In this document: piece by piece, positions 1 to 7,824 of the stretch
How the letters are laid out: each line of letters begins with the position of its first letter
Numbering within the stretch: position 1 is the stretch's first letter
DNA from: Chersky-840 sp963810195
GTDB lineage: Bacteria > Actinomycetota > Acidimicrobiia > Acidimicrobiales > UBA8190
NCBI GenBank assembly: GCA_963810195.1
Contig: CAWEMO010000009.1
Span: 62,001-126,000 of the forward strand
Direction of reading: 5' to 3'
Length of the DNA stretch: 64,000 nt
The notes under the pieces: generated by a model
What the model saw: only the letters and a program-made list of their open reading frames with translations
What the model was told of the DNA's origin: nothing
The model's database searches: none
Position numbers and translations under genes: made by a program

Positions 1-292
1 CGATGACTCCGACCACCGGCACCGGCAGCAGGGCGCGCAGCGTGTCGAGGGCCGCCGCCGAGGCGGTGTTGCAGGCGACGACGATGAGCTTGACGTCGAC
101 ATCGTCGATGAGCCAGCGCGCGATCTGCACCGCGAACGACCGCACCTCGTCGAGGTCACGCGGCCCGTAGGGGTACCGGCCCGTGTCGCCCACGTAGACG
201 AGGTCCTCGTGGGGGGCGAGGTCGATCAGCGCCCGGGCCACGGTGAGCCCCCCGAACCCGCTGTCGAACATGCCGATGGGACGGCCGTCCAT
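1..292 (-). CDS. murI: Glutamate racemase, N-terminal part (cut by window edge)
   Basis: Makes D-glutamate for peptidoglycan in the cytoplasm by cofactor-independent racemisation of L-glutamate. Reading the minus strand from an ATG at 292, the first 97 residues contain the N-terminal family signature (MFDSGFGGLTV), the YVGDTGRYPYG segment, and the first catalytic cysteine in the VACNTAS motif. The second catalytic cysteine and the 3' end lie beyond the left edge. The gene lies 46 bp downstream of a small minus-strand gene, so the two may be co-transcribed. Recognition is firm from the DSGxGG and CNTAS motifs; nothing seen suggests a broken gene. Confidence 0.93.
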   Translation of the reverse strand, partial: MDGRPIGMFDSGFGGLTVARALIDLAPHEDLVYVGDTGRYPYGPRDLDEVRSFAVQIARWLIDDVDVKLIVVACNTASAAALDTLRALLPVPVVGVI

Positions 293-338
293 CCCCGCGA
301 GGCTACGGCACCGGCCCCGCCCGAGGCGCCACCGAGCC

Positions 339-662
339 TCAGGCCAGCGGCAGCTGCGGCGCGTCGGCGAGCGACGCCCGCCCCGTCTTGCGCCCGCCGA
401 GGGGGAACACCTGCTCGGGCAGGAACGAGCGCACCCGGTCCTCCCCGGGGCGGCCGCCGATGACCTCGACGGACTCGGCGCCGTTGCGCTCGTTGCGCAC
501 GTAGCCCAGGAACCGCCACCCCGCCCCGCGCAGCACCGGCCCCTCGATCTCGACGGGATCGCCGCGGCGCAGCCCGTTCCACTCCTCGCTGCGGTGCAGG
601 TGCCCCGGAAGCGCCTGCACCTTCGTCCTGGCGCGCGTCGCCCGGCGGGGGAGGTCGGCCAC
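339..662 (-). CDS. Small basic conserved-type hypothetical protein
   Basis: A 107-residue protein with an Arg-rich N-terminus. The middle section (VEIEGPVLRGAGWRFLGYVRNERNG) looks like a small beta-barrel or SH3-like fold, followed by a second basic segment. I do not recognise the family. The start is a GTG at 662. A TATAGC -10-like hexamer lies only about ten bases upstream on the minus strand, which suggests a leaderless transcript. It is divergent from the encapsulin operon and lies upstream of murI with a 46-bp gap. It is a real gene on codon usage and because no other frame covers it well; the function is unknown. Confidence 0.6.
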   Translation of the reverse strand: MADLPRRATRARTKVQALPGHLHRSEEWNGLRRGDPVEIEGPVLRGAGWRFLGYVRNERNGAESVEVIGGRPGEDRVRSFLPEQVFPLGGRKTGRASLADAPQLPLA

Positions 663-670
663 GCCCGAAA

Positions 671-726
671 GCTATACCGTGTCCCGGGAGCCGACGCGAC
701 TGGCAGGGCCCGGGTCCGGGTATAGC
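671..726. promoter_or_regulatory. Inverted repeat in the divergent promoter region of the encapsulin operon
   Basis: GCTATACC at 671-678 is repeated in inverted orientation as GGTATAGC at 719-726. The match extends imperfectly inward to CCCGGG-type arms. Each arm supplies a TATA-containing -10-like hexamer pointing outward: leftward to the gene starting at 662 and rightward to the EncFtn gene starting at 802. It may be a symmetric divergent promoter, an operator, or both. No clear -35 was found. Confidence 0.4.
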
Positions 727-801
727 GGCAAGGACCGGGTCCGACCCCGAGGTCGGGAACCGGCGCGACGGGCGTGACGGGTGTGACGAGGGAGCACGGA
801 G

Positions 802-1209
802 ATGGCGAGCGAAGGGCTGCACGAAGCGGCGGACCTCCTCGACGAGGAGACCGTCGACCACCACCGGGCCATGACCTCGCTGTGCGAGGAGCTCGAGGCC
901 GTCGACTGGTACGACCAGCGCGTGCATGCCACCTCCGACGCCAGCCTGGCGGCGGTCCTGGCCCACAACCGCGACGAGGAGAAGGAACACGCGTCGATGA
1001 CCCTGGAGTGGCTGCGCCGACGCGACCCCGTCCTCGACCGGCACCTGCGCACGTACCTGTTCCGCGCCGAGGAGATCACCGAGATCGAGGCCGAGGCCGA
1101 GTCGGGGTCCGGCTCCGGCTCCGAGCCCGGCTCCGGTGCGGGTGGCGCCGGACCGGGCGCGGGATCGGGATCACTGGGTATCGGGAGCCTGAAGGGACGC
1201 CAATCATGA
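802..1209 (+). CDS. Encapsulated ferritin-like protein (EncFtn) with C-terminal cargo-loading peptide
   Basis: A 135-residue ferroxidase cargo of an encapsulin nanocompartment. It oxidises Fe(II) so that iron can be stored inside the shell. Residues 1-95 closely follow the EncFtn signature: the first metal-binding Glu in the MEELEAVDWYDQRV-like helix (here CEELEAVDWYDQRV), and the EEKEHA..TLEWLRR helix with the second Glu and the His ligand. Residues 100-127 form a Gly/Ser/Pro-rich linker, and the protein ends in GSLGIGSLKG, matching the loading peptide that docks cargo on the inner shell wall. The stop overlaps the shell gene start in an ATGA, so the two are translationally coupled and likely made in a fixed ratio. 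Confidence 0.93.
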   Translation: MASEGLHEAADLLDEETVDHHRAMTSLCEELEAVDWYDQRVHATSDASLAAVLAHNRDEEKEHASMTLEWLRRRDPVLDRHLRTYLFRAEEITEIEAEAESGSGSGSEPGSGAGGAGPGAGSGSLGIGSLKGRQS

Positions 1210-2021
1210 ACCACCTCCACAGAGAACTCGCACCCATCGGGGACACGGGTTGGACGGCCATCGAAGAGGAGATCAAGCCTCGCCTCGAGACCTATCTGGC
1301 GGCCCGCAAGCTCGTGGACTTCGAGGGGCCGCGGGGCTGGACCCACTCGGCTACCTTCATCGGACGGACCACGACCATCGCGGGCCCGTCGCCCGACGTC
1401 ACCGGATCGCAGCGCCGGGTCCTGCCCCTGGTGGAGCTGCGGGCCGGGTTCACCGTGGCGCGCGGCGAGATCGACGACGCCGAGCGCGGCGCCACCGACC
1501 TCGACCTCCCCGGCCTCGAGGAGGCGGGACGGCGCATCGCCCTGGCCGAGAACACGGCCGTGTTCCACGGCTACCCGGCGGGGCAGATCCGGGGCATCAC
1601 CGAGGACAGCTCGCACGTCGGGCTGACCCTGTCGCCCGACGCCGAGCACTACCCCACCGCCGTGGCCGAGGCGGTCGACGTCCTGCGCGGTGCGGGGATC
1701 GGCGGCCACTACGGCCTCGCCCTGTCCCCGGGGATCTACACCGAGATCGTCCACACCACCGAGCACGGTGGCCATCTGCTCCTCGACCACCTGCGCCAGA
1801 TCCTGGGCGGACCCCTGGTGTGGGCGCCCGGCGTGGAGTGCGGCATCGTCGTGAGCCTCCGGGGCGGGGACTTCGTCTTGGAGTCCGGCCAGGACATCTC
1901 GATCGGCTACTCGTCGCACGACGCCGACACCGTGACGCTGTACCTCGAAGAGAGCTTCAGCTTCCGGGTCCTCGAGCCCGACGCCGCGGTCGCCCTGCGC
2001 ACCAAGCCCAAGAAGGGCTGA
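1206..2021 (+). CDS. Family 1 encapsulin shell protein (linocin M18/HK97 fold)
   Basis: The 271-residue protomer of a virus-like protein nanocompartment. The N-terminus (MNHLHRELAPIGDTGWTAIEEE) is typical of linocin-M18/encapsulin proteins. The central GYPAGQIRGI and the late GGDFVLESGQDISIGYSSHD segments are characteristic, and length matches the family. The ATG at 1206 overlaps the EncFtn stop. The cargo gene upstream with its loading peptide identifies this as an iron-storage encapsulin rather than a peroxidase one. It ends 42 bp from the convergent cysM; that gap holds a 16-bp tandem duplication (about 2039-2070) running into the cysM stop. No fusion or truncation is seen. Confidence 0.95.
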   Translation: MNHLHRELAPIGDTGWTAIEEEIKPRLETYLAARKLVDFEGPRGWTHSATFIGRTTTIAGPSPDVTGSQRRVLPLVELRAGFTVARGEIDDAERGATDLDLPGLEEAGRRIALAENTAVFHGYPAGQIRGITEDSSHVGLTLSPDAEHYPTAVAEAVDVLRGAGIGGHYGLALSPGIYTEIVHTTEHGGHLLLDHLRQILGGPLVWAPGVECGIVVSLRGGDFVLESGQDISIGYSSHDADTVTLYLEESFSFRVLEPDAAVALRTKPKKG

Positions 2022-2063
2022 CCGGAGTCAGAGCCGGGTAGGGCGGAGCAGAAGTAGGGCGGA

Positions 2064-3011
2064 TCAGAAGTAGATGGTGCGCTTGGCCCGCTCGACCACG
2101 GTGTCGAGATCGTCGGTCCACGCCCCCGTCGACAAGTACTTCCAGCCGCCGTCGGCCGACACCACCACGATGACCCCGGACTCGACGGACTGTGCGCACT
2201 TGGCCGCGCCCGCCATGGCCGCGCCCGACGAGATCCCGGCGAACACCCCCACCTCGGCCAGGCGCCGCGTCCATTCCACGGACTGGCGGGGTCCCACCAT
2301 GGTTTTGCGGTCGAGCAGGTCACGGCCACCGAGCTCCTCGAAGATGGGCGGGATGTAGCCGTCGTCGAGGTTGCGCAGTCCGTCCACCATCTCGCCGGCG
2401 GGGGGCTCCACGGCCCACACCTCGATGGCCGGGTTGCGCTCCTTGAGGAACCGACCCACACCCAGGAGCGTGCCCGAAGTCCCGAGGCCGGCCACGAAGT
2501 GGGTCACCTCGGGGCAGTCCCGCCAGATCTCGGGACCGGTCCCCTCGTAGTGCGCCTTGGGGTTGGCGGGGTTGGCGTACTGGTAGAGGAAGACCCATTC
2601 GGGGTGCTCGGCGTGCACACGCTCGGCCATGCGCACAGCCCCGTTGGACCCTTCGGACCCGGGCGACTCGATCACCTCGGCCCCCCACACCTCCAGGAGC
2701 TGGCGGCGCTCCACCGACACGTTGGAGGGGAGCACCACCTTGAGCCGGTAGCCCTTCACGCGCGCCACGAGGGCCAGCCCGATCCCGGTGTTGCCCGAGG
2801 TGGGCTCGAGGAGCGTGTCCCCCGGCACGAGCCGGCCGTCCTTTTCGGCGTCCTCCACCATCGACAGCGCGATGCGGTCCTTGACCGACCCTCCGGGGTT
2901 CTGGCCCTCGAGCTTGACCAGGATCCTGACCGCGGGGTTGGGGCTCAGGGCGCTGACGTCGACCAGGGGCGTGTTGCCGATGAGGTCGAGGACGCTCGTG
3001 ACCTGGGCCAT
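2064..3011 (-). CDS. cysM: PLP-dependent cysteine synthase, CysO-linked CysM type
   Basis: Cytoplasmic PLP enzyme (315 residues) that makes cysteine. The PLP lysine is in GGSVKDR, followed by the TSGNTGIG substrate loop and the GLGTSGT phosphate-binding turn. Start chosen at ATG 3011 (MAQVTSV), because the 26 in-frame residues upstream are proline/arginine-rich and unlike the family. It is the last gene of mec-cysO-cysM, 37 bp after cysO. In mycobacteria this set uses a thiocarboxylated sulfur carrier protein (CysO) and O-phosphoserine instead of sulfide and O-acetylserine. The same route is inferred here from the operon; phosphoserine specificity cannot be proven from the motifs read. Confidence 0.93.
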   Translation of the reverse strand: MAQVTSVLDLIGNTPLVDVSALSPNPAVRILVKLEGQNPGGSVKDRIALSMVEDAEKDGRLVPGDTLLEPTSGNTGIGLALVARVKGYRLKVVLPSNVSVERRQLLEVWGAEVIESPGSEGSNGAVRMAERVHAEHPEWVFLYQYANPANPKAHYEGTGPEIWRDCPEVTHFVAGLGTSGTLLGVGRFLKERNPAIEVWAVEPPAGEMVDGLRNLDDGYIPPIFEELGGRDLLDRKTMVGPRQSVEWTRRLAEVGVFAGISSGAAMAGAAKCAQSVESGVIVVVSADGGWKYLSTGAWTDDLDTVVERAKRTIYF

Positions 3012-3048
3012 GTGACGGGGTCGGCCGGGCCGGACGGGGACGGCGACC

Positions 3049-3324
3049 TCAGCCGCCGGCCACGGCGGGGAGGATCGAGACGGTGACACCGTCGGCCACC
3101 TTGGTGTCGAGCTGCTCCAGGTAACGGACGTCGTCGTCGTCGACGTACACGTTCACGAACCGGTGCAGGGAGCCGTCCTCGGTCAGCACCTGCCCGGCCA
3201 TGCCGGGATAGTTCCGCACCAGGTCGGCGAGCACTTCCCCGATGGTGGCACCCTCGGCCGTGACGGTGGACTTCCCGCCGGCGTGGGGCCGCAGGACCGT
3301 GGGAAGCCTCACCTCGACAGACAC
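3049..3324 (-). CDS. cysO: CysO-type sulfur carrier protein (ThiS/MoaD fold)
   Basis: A 91-residue ubiquitin-like carrier ending in the diglycine AVAGG that is thiocarboxylated to carry sulfur to CysM. The fold shows in VEVRLPTVLRPHAGG, a central helix (TIGEVLADLVRNYP), FVNVYVDDDDVRYLEQLDTKV and the SILPAVAGG end. The start is a GTG at 3324 with a good Shine-Dalgarno (GGGAGGAC) five bases before it; longer in-frame reading is only the shadow of the neighbouring gene. It lies between mec and cysM in one operon. MoaD/ThiS of other pathways are alternatives, but the cysM and mec neighbours decide it. Confidence 0.93.
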   Translation of the reverse strand: MSVEVRLPTVLRPHAGGKSTVTAEGATIGEVLADLVRNYPGMAGQVLTEDGSLHRFVNVYVDDDDVRYLEQLDTKVADGVTVSILPAVAGG

Positions 3325-3437
3325 GACGTCCTCCCTGGTCCCTGGTCCTTCGTCACGTGCCACCCGGCTCCGGAGGGCCGCATGCGACCCGAACCAAATG
3401 CTGACGGCTCCGGTCGGCATTCTACCGGGCCGTCGCC

Positions 3438-3893
3438 CTAGCCGGGCCCGACCACCACCGGCTCCTCGTCGACCAGATCGCGGTGGATGCGGTAGGAGCG
3501 CACCGTCGGATGGGTGTCTCGCAACGACACGATGACGTAGTGCCAGCCAGGGTCCGACGCGGGGTCCGACGCCCGGGTGACGTCGGTAGGCGACGGGTAG
3601 GCGTCGGTGTGGGTGTGGGAATGGAAGACGCCGATGATCTCGAGGCCCGCGGCCTCCGCGTCGCGGTCCGCCCTCAGGTAGTCGCGCCCATCCACCTCGT
3701 AGAGCTTGGCCGACGCCGCCGCGTTGCGGGCCGGATAGCACCGGGACACGGCCCCCGAGGCGCGCTCTCCCGCCAGCAACCCGCACGCCTCGTCGGGCAG
3801 TCCCCCCAGGCAGTGCCCCACCATCTCTGCGTAGACGTTGCCGGGCATGCGGAGCATCCCATCGAGGGTACTGGGGGTCTCCGCGCCCGGCAC
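3438..3893 (-). CDS. mec: JAMM (M67) metalloprotease, Mec+-like CysO-cysteine peptidase
   Basis: A 151-residue zinc isopeptidase/protease that in mycobacteria releases cysteine from the CysO-cysteine adduct. The JAMM metal site is visible as HSHTHTDAYPSPTD (H-x-H-x7-S-x2-D), preceded by the upstream glutamate in PDEACGLL. The family start would be near MPGNVYAEMV, so the true start may be the Met at residue 13 or 16 rather than the first. It is the first gene of mec-cysO-cysM, 113 bp upstream of cysO. It overlaps nothing and is divergent from smpB, 38 bp away. Confidence 0.9.
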   Translation of the reverse strand: MPGAETPSTLDGMLRMPGNVYAEMVGHCLGGLPDEACGLLAGERASGAVSRCYPARNAAASAKLYEVDGRDYLRADRDAEAAGLEIIGVFHSHTHTDAYPSPTDVTRASDPASDPGWHYVIVSLRDTHPTVRSYRIHRDLVDEEPVVVGPG

Positions 3894-3931
3894 GGACCGG
3901 GGGGCGCGGCGCCGGGGGTACCGTTCGCCGG

Positions 3932-4486
3932 GTGGCAGCAGCCAAAGGACCGGGACGGCGAGCGGCGCGGCGCGTCGCCGACGACGGGAGCGACCGGATC
4001 AAGACCGTGGCGCGCAACCGACGCGCCCGACACGAGTACGACATCCTCGAGACCTACGAATGCGGGCTGGCGCTGCAGGGAAGCGAGGTGAAGTCCCTGC
4101 GGGCGGGACGGGTCACCCTGGCCGACGCCTATGCCCGGGTGGAGGGCGGCGAGGCGTGGCTGCTGGGGGTGCACATCCCTCCCTACGAGCACGCAGCAGG
4201 TTTCGGCGCGCACGATCCCGAGCGTCGGCGGAAGCTGCTGCTGCACCGCGACCAGATCGACGAGCTGATGGGCCAGACCCAGCAGAAGGCCCTGACGCTC
4301 GTGCCCCTGTCGATCTACTTCAAAGACGGCCGGGCCAAGGTGGAACTCGCCCTGGCGCGGGGACGGCGCCTCTACGACAAGCGCCACGCCATCGCCACAC
4401 GCGACGCCGAGCGAGACGCGGCACGCGAGGCCCGCAGCGCGGCGGGCAAGAGCGTGGGCCGGGGGGCCCGCAAGGAATACGACTGA
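3932..4486 (+). CDS. smpB: SsrA-binding protein SmpB
   Basis: Binds tmRNA and brings it to stalled ribosomes for trans-translation. A 184-residue protein, slightly longer than usual because of an Arg-rich N-terminal extension of about 25 residues. Family motifs are clear: VARNRRARHEYDILETYECGLAL, GSEVKSLRAG, LADAYARVEGGEAWL, and the C-terminal RGRRLYDKRHAI tail that enters the decoding centre. The start is a GTG at 3932. Its RNA partner ssrA begins 69 bp downstream, a common actinobacterial arrangement. Confidence 0.96.
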   Translation: MAAAKGPGRRAARRVADDGSDRIKTVARNRRARHEYDILETYECGLALQGSEVKSLRAGRVTLADAYARVEGGEAWLLGVHIPPYEHAAGFGAHDPERRRKLLLHRDQIDELMGQTQQKALTLVPLSIYFKDGRAKVELALARGRRLYDKRHAIATRDAERDAAREARSAAGKSVGRGARKEYD

Positions 4487-4554
4487 GGCGCCTTTTGGGC
4501 CTGTCGGCCCGCGGCGGCGCGGGCCGGCGGTAGGATGGGTGGGCAACACAACCA

Positions 4555-4904
4555 GGGGGTGATCGGTTTCGACTTTGGTCGTCAATTCGGGAGAAGCGAG
4601 CCGTGGTCTCCGGAGCCACGTTAAAGAGCCGGAACAAAAAAATAAACGCGAACAACCAATTCGCGCTGGCTGCTTAATACGTAGCCCGTCCGTCCGGTTT
4701 CAGCCCTGTGGGCCGGTAGCGGGCGTCATCTAGCGGGGCTTACCCGGGCGGTTCCGCCGATTGGCCGCCGGGGAAACTCAAAGTCGGCTAGGACCTTCGA
4801 ATGTCGCCGGTGGCGGCGAAGGACCCGAAACTCAGCTGCCGGCTGCGCTCGGAGAAGGCCCGATGAGAAGCCGAAGGACGCGGGTTCGATTCCCGCCACC
4901 TCCA
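4555..4904 (+). ncRNA. ssrA: Transfer-messenger RNA (tmRNA)
   Basis: The 5' end GGGGGTGATCGGTTTCGAC and the 3' end GGTTCGATTCCCGCC plus CACCTCCA form the tRNA-like half. The acceptor stem pairs 4555-4561 (GGGGGUG) with 4897-4903 (CACCUCC). The CCA end is not encoded. The tag reading frame begins at GCG 4648 after AATAAAC and reads A-N-N-Q-F-A-L-A-A, with TAA at 4675-4677. With the charged alanine the tag is AANNQFALAA, ending in the usual ALAA degron. A TAGGAT hexamer at about 4531 may be its -10. smpB lies just upstream. Confidence 0.96.
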
Positions 4905-4929
4905 AGGATGCTCAGGGGAGACCGTGAGC

Positions 4930-5205
4930 ACCGTTGGAGGTGCACCGACATCCACGTAGCGGTCGTAGATCGACCGCGCCCAAGCGATGGCGCCGCTCAC
5001 CCGGATGCCAGACGGCTGTGGACGCGTCCACAGTTCGAGGTTCTCAGGTCGGTTGTCGTCTCGGATGCCGTTGATGTGGTGGACTGATTCTCCCTCCACG
5101 AGGTACCTCCGAAGCAGCTCTTCTGCACCAGAATCTGCTCGAAGACGTACGGACTCCTGCGAAGCTCTCCGCCACGATCCCTTATCCCGAACTGGCTCGG
5201 AGGAC
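4930..5205 (-). pseudogene. Decayed HNH (HNH_3-type) endonuclease remnant next to ssrA
   Basis: The minus strand encodes VHHINGIRDDNRPENLELW, the HNH core of small homing-type endonucleases, followed by the family tail QPSGIRVSGAIAWARSIYDRY. The preceding segment is in another frame: PYVFEQILV lies about 30 bases upstream, and the two join smoothly (ILV-AEELLRRYLVEGESVHH) if one G is restored near 5125. The N-terminal third is not recognisable, and there is no natural stop; reading continues into the tmRNA sequence. It abuts the 3' end of ssrA, a common integration target, so it is likely the scar of an insertion. Confidence 0.75.
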
Positions 5206-5286
5206 CGGCTCGCCGTGCCCTCGATCAATCCCATTTCGACCAACGAGCCCGGCGACCAAGGCGGCGCCGAAGCGAAACACCTGACG

Positions 5287-5844
5287 TCAATCCCCGGACC
5301 AGCATCCGAGGATCACATCGGCCACAGTGACGGCTACGTTCCCTGAGGGCGTAGGGGGCTTGCCGAATTGCGCAGGCAAGGCAGAGATGTCCACCAGCAG
5401 GACCTTCCAGTCTTTTCTCACCGCCACGGACCCGTCTCGCGTCTCGTAGCCACCCTGGCCCAGGTTGGGAAGGGTTGTGATGTCACCGAGGGAGGAGCCG
5501 AGGCCGCGGAAGTATGAAAATGTCTGTGCCCAGCTCGAAAGCTCCTTCACCGAGAGAGTGAACGAGCCGTTCGGGTAGGTGTAGCGGCATGAGTACAGAT
5601 GACCAGACCACGTAGGCGTCTCCACGACTGCCGTGACCCCGAGCGCATCGGCGATCTCGTGCTGTGCCTCAGGTGCGCACACCATCTTGGAGATCCTCGA
5701 CGGCAGCTTCCCAGCAGGCAGCGGAGCTCGCGAGCTGGCCAAAGTCGATGGTGAGGTTGACCCACACGCTGCGAAGGTCATGGCGACCGCGACCGTCGCG
5801 ACCATGGAGCGAAATTCGAGTATCCCCAACCCGCGTCGGGTCAC
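5287..5844 (-). CDS. Putative secreted lipoprotein of unknown function
   Basis: About 185 residues. With the GTG at 5844 the N-terminus has two Arg, a hydrophobic stretch and a lipobox (TFAAC), so it is probably a diacylglyceryl-anchored lipoprotein. A GTG at 5898 would add 18 residues, and an ATG at 5805 would leave too short a signal. After a Ser/Pro linker the domain has a few cysteines (MVCAPE, YSCRYTYPNGSF, ILGCWSGD) and a SVKELSSWAQTFSYF segment, compatible with a small disulfide-bonded extracytoplasmic domain. I do not recognise a family. It lies 66 bp downstream of the DUF5134-like membrane gene on the same strand. Confidence 0.6.
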   Translation of the reverse strand: MTRRGLGILEFRSMVATVAVAMTFAACGSTSPSTLASSRAPLPAGKLPSRISKMVCAPEAQHEIADALGVTAVVETPTWSGHLYSCRYTYPNGSFTLSVKELSSWAQTFSYFRGLGSSLGDITTLPNLGQGGYETRDGSVAVRKDWKVLLVDISALPAQFGKPPTPSGNVAVTVADVILGCWSGD

Positions 5845-5910
5845 CCAGGGATGTCGTTCGAGCGCCCGTGGGCGAAATGGAATTCGAGTTATGGTCACCG
5901 CCCCGACAGC

Positions 5911-6654
5911 TCAGAGCATCAGGATGAGCATGTAACCCATCGTGATGCACATGGCGACGTGACAGGCCATTTCGAGGCGCGGGGCCATGAAGGGAGGATC
6001 GTCGAGTTCCGATCCTTCGGGCGTCGCGTCAGTCGCGGCGGCTGGCAACGCCTCGGCGATCATCGTCTGTCCGAAGGCTGTTGTCCGGCCGCCTGTTCTC
6101 AGTTCCTCGTGTAATCCAAAGGTGCCCACCCGTGCGGGCCGGTTCGAGGAAATGGAGCTGAGGCTGTCGATATGCCACACCGCCGACAGGCTGAGGACGA
6201 TCAAGAAGAACAGTGGGAGTCCTACGAAGTTCGCCGTCGCGCCCGACGCACCACCCATTGCCATCGCCCCTGCACTCGTCGCGCCACCGGCCGACGTCAC
6301 CAAGTACATGTACAGCATGGCGCACGACATGACCAGGTGGGTGAGGTAGTGCGAGACGTGGTGCAGGTCGCGCTCGGCGCCGGCCGCCAGGTGGCGGGCA
6401 ACAAATCGAGCGCTTTGCCACAAGAACCACGCCCCCAGGCCCGCAAAGAACGCCTCCCACAGTCCGGTCGGCAGGATGGTGAGCGCCGGTACGAGCATTC
6501 CCGCCATAGCCACACCCATGGTCACGTGGGCGATGTTGACATCGACGTTGATTCGCCGGCGCAATCGCCTCGACGTCAGGAGACGCACCGAGCAGTAGAT
6601 GGAGACTGCGATCATCACCCCTGCGAAGGTGTCGGGAAGCCATTGGGGCTGCAT
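5911..6654 (-). CDS. DUF5134-type polytopic membrane protein
   Basis: A 247-residue integral membrane protein with about six hydrophobic helices. Several His/Met-rich segments (HHVSHYLTHLVMSCAMLYMYL, MACHVAMCITMGYMLILML) resemble actinobacterial DUF5134 proteins. Their function is unknown; the metal-liganding look of the helices and the nearby copper ATPase suggest, but do not show, a role in copper handling. It lies three bases after the stop of the frame-broken membrane gene upstream (6658-7640), so the two form one operon divergent from the copper ATPase. Confidence 0.7.
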   Translation of the reverse strand: MQPQWLPDTFAGVMIAVSIYCSVRLLTSRRLRRRINVDVNIAHVTMGVAMAGMLVPALTILPTGLWEAFFAGLGAWFLWQSARFVARHLAAGAERDLHHVSHYLTHLVMSCAMLYMYLVTSAGGATSAGAMAMGGASGATANFVGLPLFFLIVLSLSAVWHIDSLSSISSNRPARVGTFGLHEELRTGGRTTAFGQTMIAEALPAAATDATPEGSELDDPPFMAPRLEMACHVAMCITMGYMLILML

Positions 6655-6657
6655 TGG

Positions 6658-7640
6658 CTACGCCCCCGTCGCTTCCAGGTTGCGGCCGACATGGCGCCCT
6701 GAACCGAGGGCATAGGGCCAGTAAGCGGCGGCGAGCAGCATCAGGAGCGGTCCTGAGTTCGGGTCGGTGCCCGATCCCGTGAACAAGGCTCCGAAGTTCT
6801 CCCCCAACACCCAGATCGCGAGGCCGAGCGCCACCGCCAGTGCGATGGTCAACCGAGCGAGCTTGTCGGGGAGGAATACACCCACGGCAATGATGCCGAG
6901 GATCACCGCCAGCGCCACTGAAACGCCAAGTCCTCTGTGGGCGAGCACGTTGGCGACGTGGTGGTCCAAGCCCGCCAACCACCGGGGTTCTCCGCTTGCC
7001 ATCTGGCTCACCAACTGGTTCAAACCCTGAGGGGAGCGATTGGCACCAAGGACGGCGAAGCAACAGAGCAACCCCCATAGCACCACCCATACACCTCGGG
7101 CGATTGGTTGACCGACGGCCCGGGCTGCAACGAAACGGGGGACGCGCCGGTCCGGTCGGCCGGCCACAACAGGACGGCGAGTACGGCATAGAGCAGCACA
7201 GCGCCCGGTGCCCCGTTCACGGGATTGGCTGTTCCAGAGAAGAGGCCGCCCAACCCCTCACCGAACCACCACACGCCGCATGACCACACGATCGAAAGAG
7301 CAAGCGCCGGTTTCACCGCTGGGCGCCAGGCGATCCCGAACCCAATCAGCACCTGGATGACGGCAAAGATCGCATCAGCCACGACCGAATGGTGGCCGAT
7401 CACGAGGTCCGCCCAGGAAATGGAGTGGGCGACCGGCGAGGGATTTCCCTGTGCGGTCGCCGCCAGCATCTGACTTCCGAATGCCCGGGTGAACATGAAG
7501 GGCTGGAACTGCAGCAGGCCGTCGACAAGCCAAATCGTGGCCAGTACCAGCTGGAGGGGCCGGCGGATGTCTCGAGGATCCCTGGACGTCCCGACCCTGG
7601 AGGGACGAATGGTGCTGACGGTGGGTACCGCATCATTCAT
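6658..7640 (-). pseudogene. Frameshifted polytopic membrane protein (two halves in different frames)
   Basis: The N-terminal half starts at ATG 7640 after a good GGAGGA site (MNDAVPTVS) and runs through LATIWLVDGLLQFQPFMFTRAFG and YAVLAVLLWPADRTGASP, with about four membrane helices. It then loses frame. The second half (FVAARAVGQPIARGVWVVLWG, then NRSPQGLNQLVSQMASGEP) continues in another frame to 6658. Restoring one base in the G-run at 7137-7141 joins them as ASP-RF-VAARAV in a roughly 325-residue protein. The gene overlaps nothing and precedes the DUF5134-like gene by three bases. Function unknown; possibly part of the copper locus. A homopolymer sequencing error is a serious alternative to real decay. 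Confidence 0.7.
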
Positions 7641-7741
7641 GGTCGTCGGGTCCTCCCTTCGACGGCTCGCCACTTTCGGGGGGTCGAAGCCTCCAAGGAT
7701 TACGCTCGCCCGAGACCGTCCCATGGCCTCGAGGTGCCACT

Positions 7742-7769
7742 TTGATGGTGCTACTACGTTCCGTAGTAT
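7742..7769 (+). promoter_or_regulatory. BlaI/CopY-type operator overlapping the copper ATPase promoter
   Basis: TACTACG (7752-7758), a 3-base spacer, then CGTAGTA (7762-7768) form a perfect 7-bp inverted repeat of the TAC/GTA type bound by BlaI/MecI/CopY repressors. It sits inside a plausible promoter: TTGATG (7742-7747), 16 bp, TAGTAT (7764-7769), placed to block RNA polymerase. It lies between the divergent membrane gene (start 7640) and the ATPase (start 7825). The cognate repressor is most likely the BlaI-like gene at 10254, which would then autoregulate the operon. Confidence 0.7.
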
Positions 7770-7824
7770 GTCTAGGAGAATCGCAGTGCCAGCGTCAAGC
7801 GCATCGTCATAGGTGAGTACGCCC

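Noticed and set aside
226..1044. A 272-codon minus-strand open frame overlapping murI, the small 339-662 gene and EncFtn
   Set aside because: It has no recognisable domain, is rich in Arg/Pro/Gly as shadows of high-GC genes are, and conflicts with three better supported genes.
672..1919. A 415-codon minus-strand frame opposite the encapsulin operon
   Set aside because: It is the antisense shadow of EncFtn and the shell gene, both of which match known families.
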